From: CAVVTR01 sp963751245
GTDB lineage: Bacteria; Acidobacteriota; Thermoanaerobaculia; Thermoanaerobaculales; Thermoanaerobaculaceae
Direction: 5' to 3'
NCBI GenBank assembly: GCA_963751245.1
Contig: CAVVTR010000008.1
Span: 186,001-250,000, forward strand
DNA: 64,000 nucleotides
Shown here piece after piece: positions 21,677-29,987 of this stretch (its first letter is position 1; every line of letters starts with the position of its first letter). Both the position numbers and the translations under genes were made by a program. A model generated the notes under the pieces. The model was not told where the DNA came from. It did not search any database and was given only the letters and a program-made list of their open reading frames with translations.

Positions 21677-22015
21677 ATGGTCAACGCGATTTTGCGGCAC
21701 GTGAGTCGGGGACACGATGCGGCGGCGGACCGCAGCGTCCTGGTCGCGGCGTTGCGGCGCCAGCTCGAGCGTGCCCTCGCCGAACGGCGCTGGCACTTCG
21801 CGCAGCACTTCTGCGACAGGATCCTCACCGAGGAACCGCGCAACCTCGAGATGTGGCTGGTGAAGGGCTACCTCGCGTGGCACTGCTTCCACGACCCCCA
21901 GAAGGCCGTCTCCAGCTTCCGCCACGTCCTCATTCTGGGGGGTTTCGAGTCGTCCAACGAGTACGTTGCACAGGCCCGTGCGGCCCTGTCACAACTCCTG
22001 GAGCGCTTGAGCTGA
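21677..22015 (+). CDS. Small TPR-like helical protein
   Basis: A 112-residue protein, nearly all helical, with a repeat-like pattern of TPR type ('ERALAERRWHFAQHFCDRILTEEPRNLEMW', read in two parts, then 'LAWHCFHDPQKAVSSFRHVLILG'). Probably a cytosolic adaptor; no specific family recognised. ATG 21677 is near-leaderless; in-frame GTG 21701 is an alternative. Its last 86 bases overlap the convergent gene 21930-22919, an unusually long tail-to-tail overlap. Confidence 0.65.
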   Translation: MVNAILRHVSRGHDAAADRSVLVAALRRQLERALAERRWHFAQHFCDRILTEEPRNLEMWLVKGYLAWHCFHDPQKAVSSFRHVLILGGFESSNEYVAQARAALSQLLERLS

Positions 22016-22919
22016 GCTCCCGGGGGACCGGCCACACCTCGACGGCCGTGGCCTTCCGCTCTCCGAACACGTACACGGACCTCATCTCCTTCGGCGCCGA
22101 CGCGAGCCACCACTCCTGGCCCGCGACCCTCACCACCGGCTGGGCCGACCGGCGCAACCCCTCGACGTCGCCGTCATCCCTGTCCGAGACTGCCACGTAG
22201 GCAGGGCCGTCCCCGGCGAACCTGACCCACAGGTAGCCGTCGACCCGCCCGGGGAGGTCGAACGCCAGGCCCCCGCCGGGCAGGCGCCGCGCCGCGCGCG
22301 CCTCGACCCGCACCGGGTCCTCGACCATGACCTCGTCCAGCGTCCGCGGATGCGACACCGGCACCGGGTACTCCCACGGGAAACGGGGCGGCCGCCCCCA
22401 CACCACCGGCACCGGTTCGTCCGAGGCATCGTGGGCGCCCAGGGAGAACCGGCTCCGGGAAACGAAGCCACGCCCCGAGACGAGCACGTTCTGGCCCACA
22501 CCGGCGACGTCGAGGGAGAGCAGCAGACCTCCCGCCGGAGTGGGCGAGCGGACCTCCACCGCGATCACGTTGTCCCCCTGGCGGAGCAGGTGGCCGACGT
22601 CGAACATGTCGAGCCTGAACCCCGGCCGGCTCCAGCCGCACGCGGCCGCCGTGCCGTTGACGTACGCGACCCAGGAGCGGTCTCCACAGACCTTGAGCAG
22701 CGCGCTCCGCGGCGGCGCGTCGAGGTGGAGCGGGGCGACGAACAGCCCGGCGGTCGGATACACCTTCTCCAGGGTGTCCGTGACCCAGATCCACTCCGCG
22801 CCACCGGTGACGTGGGACAGCTCCCGGTGCCAGAAGCGATGCAGCGACAGCCCTCCGAGGGCCACGACGATGATCGCTCCGAACAGGAAGGTCCTCTGAC
22901 GACGAACGCTCCGCTGCAC
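21930..22919 (-). CDS. Membrane-anchored protein with sugar-binding-like beta domain
   Basis: A 329-residue protein. One N-terminal membrane helix (about 10-27, FLFGAIIVVALGGLSLHRFW) is followed by a beta-rich domain. 'AEWIWVTD', 'DRSWVAYVNGTAAACGWSRPG' and 'FDVGHLLRQGDNVIAVEVRSP' match the jelly-roll carbohydrate-binding modules found at the N terminus of rhamnosidases and beta-galactosidases, where 'LRQGDNVIAVEV' is characteristic. No catalytic domain is attached. Possibly a cell-surface glycan-binding protein. GTG 22919 has a TACACT -10 box 6 bases upstream. Confidence 0.7.
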   Translation of the reverse strand: MQRSVRRQRTFLFGAIIVVALGGLSLHRFWHRELSHVTGGAEWIWVTDTLEKVYPTAGLFVAPLHLDAPPRSALLKVCGDRSWVAYVNGTAAACGWSRPGFRLDMFDVGHLLRQGDNVIAVEVRSPTPAGGLLLSLDVAGVGQNVLVSGRGFVSRSRFSLGAHDASDEPVPVVWGRPPRFPWEYPVPVSHPRTLDEVMVEDPVRVEARAARRLPGGGLAFDLPGRVDGYLWVRFAGDGPAYVAVSDRDDGDVEGLRRSAQPVVRVAGQEWWLASAPKEMRSVYVFGERKATAVEVWPVPRELSSSAPGVVTGPHGPVQRTRWTTRNPPE

Positions 22920-22925
22920 GGCGCA

Positions 22926-22931
22926 AGTGTA
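22926..22931 (-). promoter_or_regulatory. -10 box, leaderless promoter of the 22919 gene
   Basis: TACACT on the minus strand, exactly 6 bases before GTG 22919. The upstream GTGTCA segment overlaps the -35 of the divergent kdsB promoter, so the two promoters are back to back. Confidence 0.5.
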
Positions 22932-22947
22932 CCCCTCCGTCCGGGGT

Positions 22948-22976
22948 TTGACACGACCAGGGGCATGGCTTAGAGT
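22948..22976 (+). promoter_or_regulatory. kdsB operon promoter
   Basis: -35 TTGACA (22948-22953, consensus), 17-base spacer, -10 TAGAGT (22971-22976). The -10 ends 11 bases before ATG 22988, so the leader would be about 4-5 bases and holds no Shine-Dalgarno. Confidence 0.7.
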
Positions 22977-22987
22977 GCCAGCACAGG

Positions 22988-23728
22988 ATGGAAAGAGGGC
23001 GCGTCGTCGCGGTGATCCCGGCCCGCTATGGTTCCACCCGTTTTCCCGGCAAGCCTCTGGTCCTGCTCCGTGGTAAGCCGATGGTGGTGCACGTAGTGGA
23101 TCGCGTGGTGGAGTCCTGCTGTTGCGCGGAGGTGATCGTGGCGACGGACGACGAGCGTGTCGCCTCGGCGGTGCGGGCGGGCGGCGCCCGCGCGGTGATG
23201 ACGGGTCCGGCGCGGTCCGGAACCGACCGCGTCGCCGAGGCGGTCCGTGACGTCGAGGCGGACGTGATCCTCAACGTCCAGGGCGACGAGCCCGCGCTGC
23301 CCTCCGCCAACCTGGCGGCCCTCGCCGGCTTCCTGCTCGACCGGCCCGACGTGCCCCTCGCCACCCTGGCGGTCCCGGCCACCGACGAGGACATGAGCGA
23401 CCCCAACGTCGTCAAGGTGGTGTGCGACCTGGACGGGCTGGCGCTGTACTTCTCCCGCGCGCCCATCCCCTACCCGAGGACCCCGGGCGCGGCCCCCCGG
23501 CTGCGGCACGTGGGCCTGTACGGGTTCCAGAGACGGGCGCTGTTCGACTTCACGGGCTGGCCCGAGACGGCGCTCGAGGCGGCGGAGTCCCTCGAGCAGC
23601 TGCGCGCCCTGGCCCACGGCATGAAGATCAAGGTCATCCCGGTCCGCGCCGACTCGGTCTCCGTGGACCGGCCGGAGGACGTGCCCCGGGCCGAGGCGGC
23701 ACTGGAACGCATGAAAGGCGGTGTTTGA
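22988..23728 (+). CDS. kdsB: 3-deoxy-manno-octulosonate cytidylyltransferase
   Basis: A 246-residue CMP-KDO synthetase. 'AVIPARYGSTRFPGKPL' is the CTP-binding signature; 'ILNVQGDEPAL' holds the Mg-binding aspartate; 'YFSRAPIPYPR' and the 'HVGLYGFQRRALFDF' region are typical. It activates KDO with CTP for lipid A-core assembly and so marks the host as having KDO-containing lipopolysaccharide. First gene of the operon kdsB-pyrG-kdsA; it is coupled to pyrG by TGATG. Confidence 0.96.
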   Translation: MERGRVVAVIPARYGSTRFPGKPLVLLRGKPMVVHVVDRVVESCCCAEVIVATDDERVASAVRAGGARAVMTGPARSGTDRVAEAVRDVEADVILNVQGDEPALPSANLAALAGFLLDRPDVPLATLAVPATDEDMSDPNVVKVVCDLDGLALYFSRAPIPYPRTPGAAPRLRHVGLYGFQRRALFDFTGWPETALEAAESLEQLRALAHGMKIKVIPVRADSVSVDRPEDVPRAEAALERMKGGV

Positions 23729-25533
23729 TGGCAACAAAGTACGTGTTCGTCACCGGCGGCGTGGTGTCCTCGCTCGGCAAGGGGATCGCCGCCGCGTCCA
23801 TGGGCGCCCTGCTCGAGGCCCACGGGCTGACGGTGACCCTCATGAAGTGCGACCCCTACATCAACGTGGACCCGGGCACCATGTCGCCGTTCCAGCACGG
23901 CGAGGTCTACGTCACCGACGACGGCGCCGAGACCGACCTCGACCTCGGCCACTACGAGCGCTTCACCAACGTCGTCACCTCGCGGAAGAACAACGTCACC
24001 ACGGGCCGCGTCTACCAGGCCGTCATCGAGAAGGAGCGGCGCGGCGACTACCTGGGCTCCACCGTCCAGGTGATCCCCCACATCACCGACGAGATCAAGG
24101 CGACCATCCGCGCCGTCGCCGAGGAGCACGACATCGTGATCGTGGAGATCGGCGGCACGGTGGGCGACATCGAGTCGCTGCCGTTCCTCGAGGCGATCCG
24201 GCAGTTCCGGCAGGACGCCGGGCGCGGGAACGTCGTCAACGTCCACGTCACCCTCGTGCCCTACCTGTCCGCTTCCGACGAGCTCAAGACCAAGCCGACC
24301 CAGCACTCGGTGAAGGAGCTGCGCGCCATCGGCATCCAGCCCGACATCCTGGTGTGCCGCGTCGACCGCCACCTCCCCACCGAGATGCGGCGCAAGATCG
24401 CGCTGTTCTGCAACGTCGAGGAGCGCGCGGTGATCCCGGCCCGGACCGTGGACACGATCTACGAGGTGCCCCTGCGCCTCGCCGCGGAAGGGATGGACAC
24501 CATCCTCCTCGAGCTCCTGCACCTGCCGGCGGGCCAGCGCGACCTGTCCCGCTGGCAGAGCATCACCGACCGCCGGCGCACGCCGTCCCGCACAGTCCGG
24601 ATCGGCATCGTGGGCAAGTACGTGAACCTCGTGGACAGCTACAAGTCCCTCAACGAGGCGCTGCACCACGGCGGCATCGCCACCGACTCCCGGGTCGACC
24701 TCGTGTTCATCGACTCCGAGAAGCTCGAGCAGGAGGCCTACATCGAGGAGCTCTTCGAGGTGGACGGCATCCTGGTCCCGGGAGGGTTCGGCAAGCGTGG
24801 CATCGAGGGCATGATCAAGGCCATCGAGTTCGCCCGGGCCAAGAAGATCCCCTTCTTCGGCATCTGCCTCGGGCTGCAGACCTCGGTGATCGAGTTCGCC
24901 CGGCACGTCTGTGACCTCGAGAAGGCCAACTCCTCCGAGTTCGCGACGGATCCGCCGTACAAGGTGATCTACAAGATGCGGGAGCTGGTCGGCGTGGACG
25001 CCATGGGCGGCACCATGCGCCTGGGCAAGTACCCCTGCCAGCTCAAGCCCGGCTCCCACGCCTGGGAGGCCTACAGCGCCGACACGGTCTGGGAGCGTCA
25101 TCGGCACCGCTACGAGGTCAACCCCGACTACATCCCCATCCTCGAGCAGCACGGCATGCTGGTCACGGGCCGCTCCCCTGACCGCATGTTCGTGGAGATG
25201 GTGGAGATCCCGGACCATCCCTGGTTCGTCGCCTGCCAGTTCCATCCCGAGCTCAAGTCGAAGCCGTTCGCCCCGCACCCGCTGTTCGTCGGATTCGTGG
25301 CGGCCTCCCTGAAGAACCGCGAGGCGCGCGCCGAGGCCGCCGGGGCGGCCGACGGGAGCGTGTTCGACGTGGACATCCCCTCCGCGGCGCCCGCCGCGGA
25401 AGGCGGAGAGCCGGAGGGTCCCGGGCACGGCGCGGACGGTTCCGTGGAGACCGTCGCGCCGGAGCCCACGGCGCCGGAACCCGTGGAGACGGCGGAGGTG
25501 GAGGAGGTCGCGGAGAGCACCCGTGGCGAGTGA
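23728..25533 (+). CDS. pyrG: CTP synthase
   Basis: A 601-residue CTP synthase. The N-terminal amidoligase domain begins 'KYVFVTGGVVSSLGKGIAAASMG'-like (read to residue 20) with 'CDPYINVDPGTMSPFQHGEV' after it; the class I glutamine amidotransferase domain has the nucleophile in 'FFGICLGLQ' and the His/Glu in 'CQFHPEL'. It makes CTP from UTP and glutamine. About 60 extra residues at the C terminus are acidic and Ala/Pro/Glu rich, beyond the normal 540. Placed between kdsB and kdsA, it supplies the CTP that KdsB consumes. Confidence 0.97.
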   Translation: MATKYVFVTGGVVSSLGKGIAAASMGALLEAHGLTVTLMKCDPYINVDPGTMSPFQHGEVYVTDDGAETDLDLGHYERFTNVVTSRKNNVTTGRVYQAVIEKERRGDYLGSTVQVIPHITDEIKATIRAVAEEHDIVIVEIGGTVGDIESLPFLEAIRQFRQDAGRGNVVNVHVTLVPYLSASDELKTKPTQHSVKELRAIGIQPDILVCRVDRHLPTEMRRKIALFCNVEERAVIPARTVDTIYEVPLRLAAEGMDTILLELLHLPAGQRDLSRWQSITDRRRTPSRTVRIGIVGKYVNLVDSYKSLNEALHHGGIATDSRVDLVFIDSEKLEQEAYIEELFEVDGILVPGGFGKRGIEGMIKAIEFARAKKIPFFGICLGLQTSVIEFARHVCDLEKANSSEFATDPPYKVIYKMRELVGVDAMGGTMRLGKYPCQLKPGSHAWEAYSADTVWERHRHRYEVNPDYIPILEQHGMLVTGRSPDRMFVEMVEIPDHPWFVACQFHPELKSKPFAPHPLFVGFVAASLKNREARAEAAGAADGSVFDVDIPSAAPAAEGGEPEGPGHGADGSVETVAPEPTAPEPVETAEVEEVAESTRGE

Positions 25534-26371
25534 GGCCGCCCCCGTGGCGACCCTCGCGCCGGGGATCGCGGTGGGTCCCGGCCGGCCCCTGGCGTTCATC
25601 GCCGGTCCCTGCGTGATCGAATCGGAGGAGCACGTCCTCCGCATGGCGAGGATCCTCGCCGGCCTCTCCCGCGAGCTGCGCATCCCCCTCGTCTTCAAGG
25701 CTTCCTTCGACAAGGCCAACCGGTCGTCGCTGCAGTCCTACCGCGGACCCGGCCTGGAAGCGGGCCTCGCCGCCCTCGCCGAGGTCCGCCGCCGGACCGG
25801 GCTGCCGGTGCTCACCGACGTGCACGAGGCGGAGCAGGCGGTGACCGCCGCCCAGGTGGTGGACGTCCTCCAGATCCCCGCGTTCCTTTGCCGGCAGACC
25901 GACCTCCTCCTCGCCTGCGGGCGCACCGGAAAACCCGTGAACATCAAGAAGGGGCAGTTCGTGGCTCCCCACGACATGGGCAACGCCGTGGAGAAGGTCC
26001 GCTCGACGGGCAACGCCAACGTGACGCTCACGGAGCGGGGCGCATCCTTCGGCTACAACAACCTCGTGGTCGACCTGCGCGGCCTCGCGGTGATGCGGCG
26101 TTTCGCCCCGGTGGTCTTCGACGCGACCCACTCCCTCCAGCTGCCTGGGGGCCTGGGGACCGCCACGGGCGGCGCCCGGGAGTACCACCTCGAGCTCGCC
26201 CGCGGTGCCGTGGCCGCCGGCGTGGACGCCGTGTTCGTCGAGGTCCACGACGATCCCACCCACGCCCTGTCCGACGCGACCACCCAGCTGTCGGTGGAGG
26301 AGTTCCGCACGCTGGTGACGCACACCCTGGCGGTGCGAGCTGCCGTGGACCGTCTCGCCGGGGCGCGCTGA
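25523..26371 (+). CDS. kdsA: 3-deoxy-8-phosphooctulonate synthase
   Basis: A 282-residue KDO-8-phosphate synthase. 'FIAGPCVIESEEH', 'LVFKASFDKANRSS', 'VNIKKGQFVAPHDM' and 'VFDATHSLQLPGG' are diagnostic. It condenses phosphoenolpyruvate with arabinose 5-phosphate. The cysteine in 'IAGPCVIES' is where metal-dependent forms also have Cys; metal dependence cannot be fully judged. GTG 25523 overlaps the pyrG end by 11 bases with GGAG 7 bases upstream. Confidence 0.97.
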   Translation: MASEAAPVATLAPGIAVGPGRPLAFIAGPCVIESEEHVLRMARILAGLSRELRIPLVFKASFDKANRSSLQSYRGPGLEAGLAALAEVRRRTGLPVLTDVHEAEQAVTAAQVVDVLQIPAFLCRQTDLLLACGRTGKPVNIKKGQFVAPHDMGNAVEKVRSTGNANVTLTERGASFGYNNLVVDLRGLAVMRRFAPVVFDATHSLQLPGGLGTATGGAREYHLELARGAVAAGVDAVFVEVHDDPTHALSDATTQLSVEEFRTLVTHTLAVRAAVDRLAGAR

Positions 26372-26405
26372 CGGTGTGCTACGCTCCGGCCCCTTGGAGG
26401 GCAGC

Positions 26406-26969
26406 GTGAAGGCGTTGACACACGACGACGTTCTGGAGGGCCTCCAGGGCTCCCGGAAGAGCTACGCACCGTCCACCGCCATCGAAGGGGTGGAGGTCTT
26501 CCCCCTGCGACGGTTCGTGGACGACCGCGGCCTGTTCCTGGAGATCTTCCGCACCACCGCCACCCACCCGGGCACGGAGCACCTCGCGGCCTTCTGCGCG
26601 GACTCGCCGCCGGCCCAGATGAACTACTCCCTCGTCACCGCCCCGGACCACGTCAAGGGTCTCCACTACCACCTCGGACAGACCGACGTGTGGTTCTGCC
26701 CGCCGCCGTCCAAGCTCAAGGTGGTCCTCCTGGACGTGCGCCGCCACTCCCCCACCTCGGGGTGCACCCAGGTCGTGGTCCTGGGCGACGGCCGCGACGC
26801 CCTCGTCAGGATCCCCCCCGGCGTCGCCCACGGCTACCGTCCCCTGACCGTACCCTGCGGCCTGTTCTACCTGGTGACGCAGTGCTTCTCCCTGGAGTCG
26901 CCCGACGAGCAGCGCATCCCCTGGGACCACCCCGCGGTCAGGGAGCTCTGGGACATCAAGAACGAGTGA
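26406..26969 (+). CDS. RmlC-like dTDP-sugar epimerase
   Basis: A 187-residue cupin of the dTDP-4-dehydrorhamnose 3,5-epimerase family. 'RFVDDRGLFLEIFR', 'QMNYSLVTAPDHVKGLHYHLGQ' (read in parts) with the catalytic-type histidine, and 'RIPPGVAHGY' are typical. Likely used in nucleotide-sugar conversion for O-antigen or other surface glycans, though no other rml genes are present. GTG 26406 follows GGAGG by 5 bases; a TACGCT -10-like hexamer lies at 26380-26385. Confidence 0.85.
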   Translation: MKALTHDDVLEGLQGSRKSYAPSTAIEGVEVFPLRRFVDDRGLFLEIFRTTATHPGTEHLAAFCADSPPAQMNYSLVTAPDHVKGLHYHLGQTDVWFCPPPSKLKVVLLDVRRHSPTSGCTQVVVLGDGRDALVRIPPGVAHGYRPLTVPCGLFYLVTQCFSLESPDEQRIPWDHPAVRELWDIKNE

Positions 26970-26970
26970 C

Positions 26971-27018
26971 ACCCCCCGCGCCCCTGCAGGGGGCCGCGGA
27001 TCCGCGGCGGCGGGGGGT
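26971..27018. terminator. Compound hairpin between convergent genes
   Basis: A 9-bp outer stem (ACCCCCCGC 26971-26979 / GCGGGGGGT 27010-27018) encloses two further palindromes (CCCCTGCAGGGG-type and CCGCGGATCCGCGG). It lies between the epimerase stop and the lipoprotein stop, 4 bases from the latter. No T-tract. Likely a bidirectional terminator. Confidence 0.6.
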
Positions 27019-27022
27019 CCCG

Positions 27023-28336
27023 CTACTGCGGGCGCCAGTCGTCCAGCAGCACCGGCCGGCCCCACCCCTTGCCGTCCCTGGGGGCCACCGCCAGGTCCCG
27101 GTCGAGCTGCCCCGGCGTGTAGAGGGGCACGGTGAAGAAGAGCAGCGACCCGTCCCTCGTGGGGGCGGCCTCCAGGAGCGGCTGCCGCTGCTCACCGGGG
27201 AGGCGCACCTCCTGGATCACGCCGCCCGCGAAGAGCAGCTGCCGATCGGCGCGGCAGAAGTAGAGCACCGTGCCGGGCCCGACGCGGGGCGCCCACTCGG
27301 GGCCCAGGGTGTCGATGCGGGGCTCGAGGGCCTGCCCCGCCTTGCCCTGCGGGGCGAGCCACAGGTCCGAGCCGTTCGCGTCGTACACCGTCCAGACCAG
27401 GGCGCCGTCCTCACTGCCGAAGAGCTGCCCGTCGCCGACGCTCTCACCGGTCGCCCTCTTCACGGGCTCGAGGGTCCCCCAGGGGCCATGGGCCGTGGGA
27501 CGCCGGGAGCGCATCAGGCGGCGCGGGGCGTCGCCCTGCTCCACCGTCACCAGGCAGTCCGTCTCGGCCTCGTCCATCCAGGTGATCCGCGCGCTGGCCG
27601 CCGGGGCCAGCCCGGGCAGGGACACCGGGGCCGGCGCGGCCCACGCCTTCCCGTCCCACGCCGTCCGGTAGGGCCGGTAGCCTCCCACGGCCCACGCCGC
27701 AAGGGCGCCGTCCTCCCGCATGCCCGCCCGCACGGCGCCCCGCGGCTGGCCGCCCGCCGCGATGGGCGGCAGTAGCCCGGCCGAGAAGTAGAGCACCTTC
27801 CCGCCGGCGAGGGGCAGTGGCGTGCGCTCGACACCGGAGGAGTCGATCCGCTCCGGATCGGAGCGCCCGCCCACGGCCGGCGGCACCTCGGCGAGGGTCT
27901 GGGGGAGGTAGCGGAGCTGGTACGCGGAGAACTTGTAGAGCTCGGCCGCTGTGAGGAGGAAGAGCTTCGTCCCCACCATGGCGCAGGTGCCGGGCTGCGG
28001 CACGACCGCCACCTCCTCCCCCTGCCGGAACGAGGTCAGGGCGCCGGGGCGGAGGTCGGCGATGCACACGGTGTCGGGCGTGACGCGGACCCGCGTCGTG
28101 AGGTCCTTCTCGAGCTCGGGGATGGGCTTCCCCTCGTGGCGCATGACCGCCTGCAGCGTCTCCGGCAGCCCGGTCCTGATGTCGACGTCGAAGGCGCCCG
28201 GCGTGTCGGCCACCTCGTGGATCCCCGCCAGACGCCCGAAGACCACCGTATCGGGCTGGGGCACGGGGGTGCGGTCGTTGGGGCCACCGCAGGCGGCAAG
28301 ACCCAGGATGACAGCCGGAAGAAGCAACCTTCGCAT
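27023..28336 (-). CDS. Lipoprotein of unknown function, beta-propeller-like
   Basis: A 437-residue protein with a lipoprotein signal peptide (MRRLLLPAVILGLAACGG, lipobox LAAC, cysteine 16). The middle and C-terminal parts contain repeated short strands with Gly/Asp turns ('GALAAWAVGGYRPYRTAWDG', 'GALVWTVYDANGSDLWLAP', 'GSLLFFTVPLYTPGQLDRDL'), suggesting a WD40/TolB-like propeller. Anchored in the inner or outer membrane. No specific family recognised. AAGGGG sits about 6 bases before the ATG. Confidence 0.75.
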   Translation of the reverse strand: MRRLLLPAVILGLAACGGPNDRTPVPQPDTVVFGRLAGIHEVADTPGAFDVDIRTGLPETLQAVMRHEGKPIPELEKDLTTRVRVTPDTVCIADLRPGALTSFRQGEEVAVVPQPGTCAMVGTKLFLLTAAELYKFSAYQLRYLPQTLAEVPPAVGGRSDPERIDSSGVERTPLPLAGGKVLYFSAGLLPPIAAGGQPRGAVRAGMREDGALAAWAVGGYRPYRTAWDGKAWAAPAPVSLPGLAPAASARITWMDEAETDCLVTVEQGDAPRRLMRSRRPTAHGPWGTLEPVKRATGESVGDGQLFGSEDGALVWTVYDANGSDLWLAPQGKAGQALEPRIDTLGPEWAPRVGPGTVLYFCRADRQLLFAGGVIQEVRLPGEQRQPLLEAAPTRDGSLLFFTVPLYTPGQLDRDLAVAPRDGKGWGRPVLLDDWRPQ

Positions 28337-28419
28337 CGTTTTCCCCTTTGCCGATGGGACCCCGGCGGTCGCCCGGAGGACCCGGGGGACCGCCGCTGGG
28401 CCGGCGTGACGGCAGCGGC

Positions 28420-28425
28420 TATCAT
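28420..28425 (+). promoter_or_regulatory. -10 box, leaderless promoter of the 28433 gene
   Basis: TATCAT ends 7 bases before ATG 28433. Confidence 0.5.
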
Positions 28426-28432
28426 ACCCTGG

Positions 28433-28798
28433 ATGCTCCGCATGAGCCGCGAGGCCTTCGAGGACGCCGTGTCCCGGGCGCTGGACGACCTTCCCGAAGA
28501 GGTCGCGGCGCTGCTGGAGAACGTCGCCGTGGTCGTGGAGGACGAGCCCTCCGACGAGGAGCTCATCGACGTGGGCCTCGATCCCGCCACCGAGACGCTG
28601 TTCGGGCTCTACCAGGGCGTCGCCCTCACGGAGCGGGGCGCTGACTACGGCAACGTGCTCCCGGACCGGATCGTCATCTACCGTCTGCCTCTCCTCGAGG
28701 CGTGCGCCGATCGGGCCGAGCTCGTCGCTGAGATCCGCGACACCGTCGTGCACGAGGTGGGCCACTACTTCGGGCTCGACGAGGAGGACCTCCCCTGA
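28433..28798 (+). CDS. Small zincin-type metallopeptidase-like protein (DUF1025)
   Basis: A 121-residue protein of the minimal zincin group. The signature 'VVHEVGHYFGLDEEDL' at the C terminus gives HExxHxxGLDE, and 'PDRIVIYRLPLLEAC' precedes it. The family is widespread and structurally resembles metalloproteases, but peptidase activity is not established. ATG 28433 has a -10 box 7 bases upstream; ATG 28442 is a second option. Confidence 0.9.
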   Translation: MLRMSREAFEDAVSRALDDLPEEVAALLENVAVVVEDEPSDEELIDVGLDPATETLFGLYQGVALTERGADYGNVLPDRIVIYRLPLLEACADRAELVAEIRDTVVHEVGHYFGLDEEDLP

Positions 28799-28841
28799 GC
28801 CACTGCCAGGTGCCCCGCGGGCGGCCGGGGGCGCGCGGCGG

Positions 28842-29687
28842 TCAGACGCCCGCGCCGCGGACGAAGTCGGCCGCGGGCAGGTGGGGGATCAGCCCCGCCC
28901 CGTGCGCGCGGCGGTAGAACAGCTCCAGCCCGCGCCGGCCCCGGTCGCCATAGTCCAGGGTCGACTCGTTGACGTACATGCCCACGAAGCGGTCCCCGCG
29001 GCCGCGGTCGAGGCCGCGCCCGAACCCGAGGGCGTGGGACAGAGCCTCGTCGCGGTGCTCCAGGGCCCAGCGGATGGACGCCTCCAGCACTCCGGCCACC
29101 TGGACCATCAGGTCCTCTCCGAGATCCCGCCGGATCGCGTTGCCTCCCAACGGCAGCGGCGTTCCCGTCTCCGCCGTCCACCACTCGCCGAGGTCCCCGA
29201 CCTTGGCGAAGCCCTCGTCCTCGAAGGTGAGCTGCCCCTCGTGGATGATCACCCCGGCGTCCACGTCTCCGGACGCCACCGCCGCCATGACGGCGTCGAA
29301 AGCCATGTCCACGCAGATCGCACCGGGCTGCCAGAGCTCCAGCGCCAGCCGCGCCGAGGTGAGCTTGCCGGGGGTGGCAACGCGGAGACCCGACAGCGCC
29401 TCCCGGCTCAGCGGCGTGCGGGCGATCACCACCGGACCGTACCCGTCCCCCAGCGACGCGCCGGAGTTGAGGAGGGCGTAGCCGGCGTCCAGGTACGCGT
29501 AGGCGTGGAGCGAGAGCGCCGTGACCTCGAACGCCCCCTGGGAGGCGCGCTGGTTGAGGGTCTCGATGTCGGCCAGGATCTCCTCGAAGCGCAGGCCTCC
29601 GCCGTCCACCTTGCCGTGGACCACGGCGTAGTGCATGAAGGCGTCGTCGGCGTCGGGAGAGTGCGCGATGCGGATCGTCTCGCTCAT
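28842..29687 (-). CDS. mqnD: 1,4-dihydroxy-6-naphthoate synthase (futalosine pathway)
   Basis: A 281-residue periplasmic-binding-protein-like enzyme. 'IAHSPDADDAFMHYA', 'GDGYGPVVIARTPL', 'AGVIIHEGQLTF' and 'PLPLGGNAIRRDL' match MqnD, which converts cyclic de-hypoxanthinylfutalosine to 1,4-dihydroxy-6-naphthoate in menaquinone synthesis. The related MqnA has a different active-site set, so mqnD is favoured. ATG 29687 has TAGAAT 7 bases upstream. With the polyprenyl synthase and the UbiD-type decarboxylase in this window it points to menaquinone made by the futalosine route. Confidence 0.88.
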   Translation of the reverse strand: MSETIRIAHSPDADDAFMHYAVVHGKVDGGGLRFEEILADIETLNQRASQGAFEVTALSLHAYAYLDAGYALLNSGASLGDGYGPVVIARTPLSREALSGLRVATPGKLTSARLALELWQPGAICVDMAFDAVMAAVASGDVDAGVIIHEGQLTFEDEGFAKVGDLGEWWTAETGTPLPLGGNAIRRDLGEDLMVQVAGVLEASIRWALEHRDEALSHALGFGRGLDRGRGDRFVGMYVNESTLDYGDRGRRGLELFYRRAHGAGLIPHLPAADFVRGAGV

Positions 29688-29694
29688 GCCGCGC

Positions 29695-29700
29695 ATTCTA
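29695..29700 (-). promoter_or_regulatory. -10 box, leaderless promoter of mqnD
   Basis: TAGAAT on the minus strand, 7 bases before ATG 29687. Confidence 0.5.
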
Positions 29701-29732
29701 CACGGGCCTCCCCCGCGCCCCGGCCGGTCCGG

Positions 29733-29987
29733 TCAGCCCGTGGCGGGCATCCGGGCCACCGGGGCGGCGGCGAGGAGCAGCTCCAGCGCCGCGGCGACGC
29801 CGCCCCGCGGCACGGCCCCGGCGCGCAGGAAGGCCACCAGCCACGCTCGGGTGGCGCCGGGGCGGACCCCGGCCCGCTCGCTGCCGGCGGCGGGCGTGCC
29901 GGAGGGTCCGGGGGCCGCCTCGCGGCTCGCCCGGGCCAGCGACCAGCCGTCGAGGGCCATTTCCACACGGGGCGGAAACGGGATCAT
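29733..29987 (-). CDS. Small protein coupled to the uracil-DNA glycosylase gene
   Basis: An 84-residue protein, Ala/Pro/Gly/Arg rich, that I do not recognise. Support comes from position: its ATG overlaps the stop of the glycosylase gene as ATGA (29984-29987), with GAGG about 9 bases upstream. The C-terminal 30 residues (VAAALELLLAAAPVARM) could form one helix. Codon pattern is like its neighbours. It may be a partner or a remnant. Confidence 0.5.
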   Translation of the reverse strand: MIPFPPRVEMALDGWSLARASREAAPGPSGTPAAGSERAGVRPGATRAWLVAFLRAGAVPRGGVAAALELLLAAAPVARMPATG

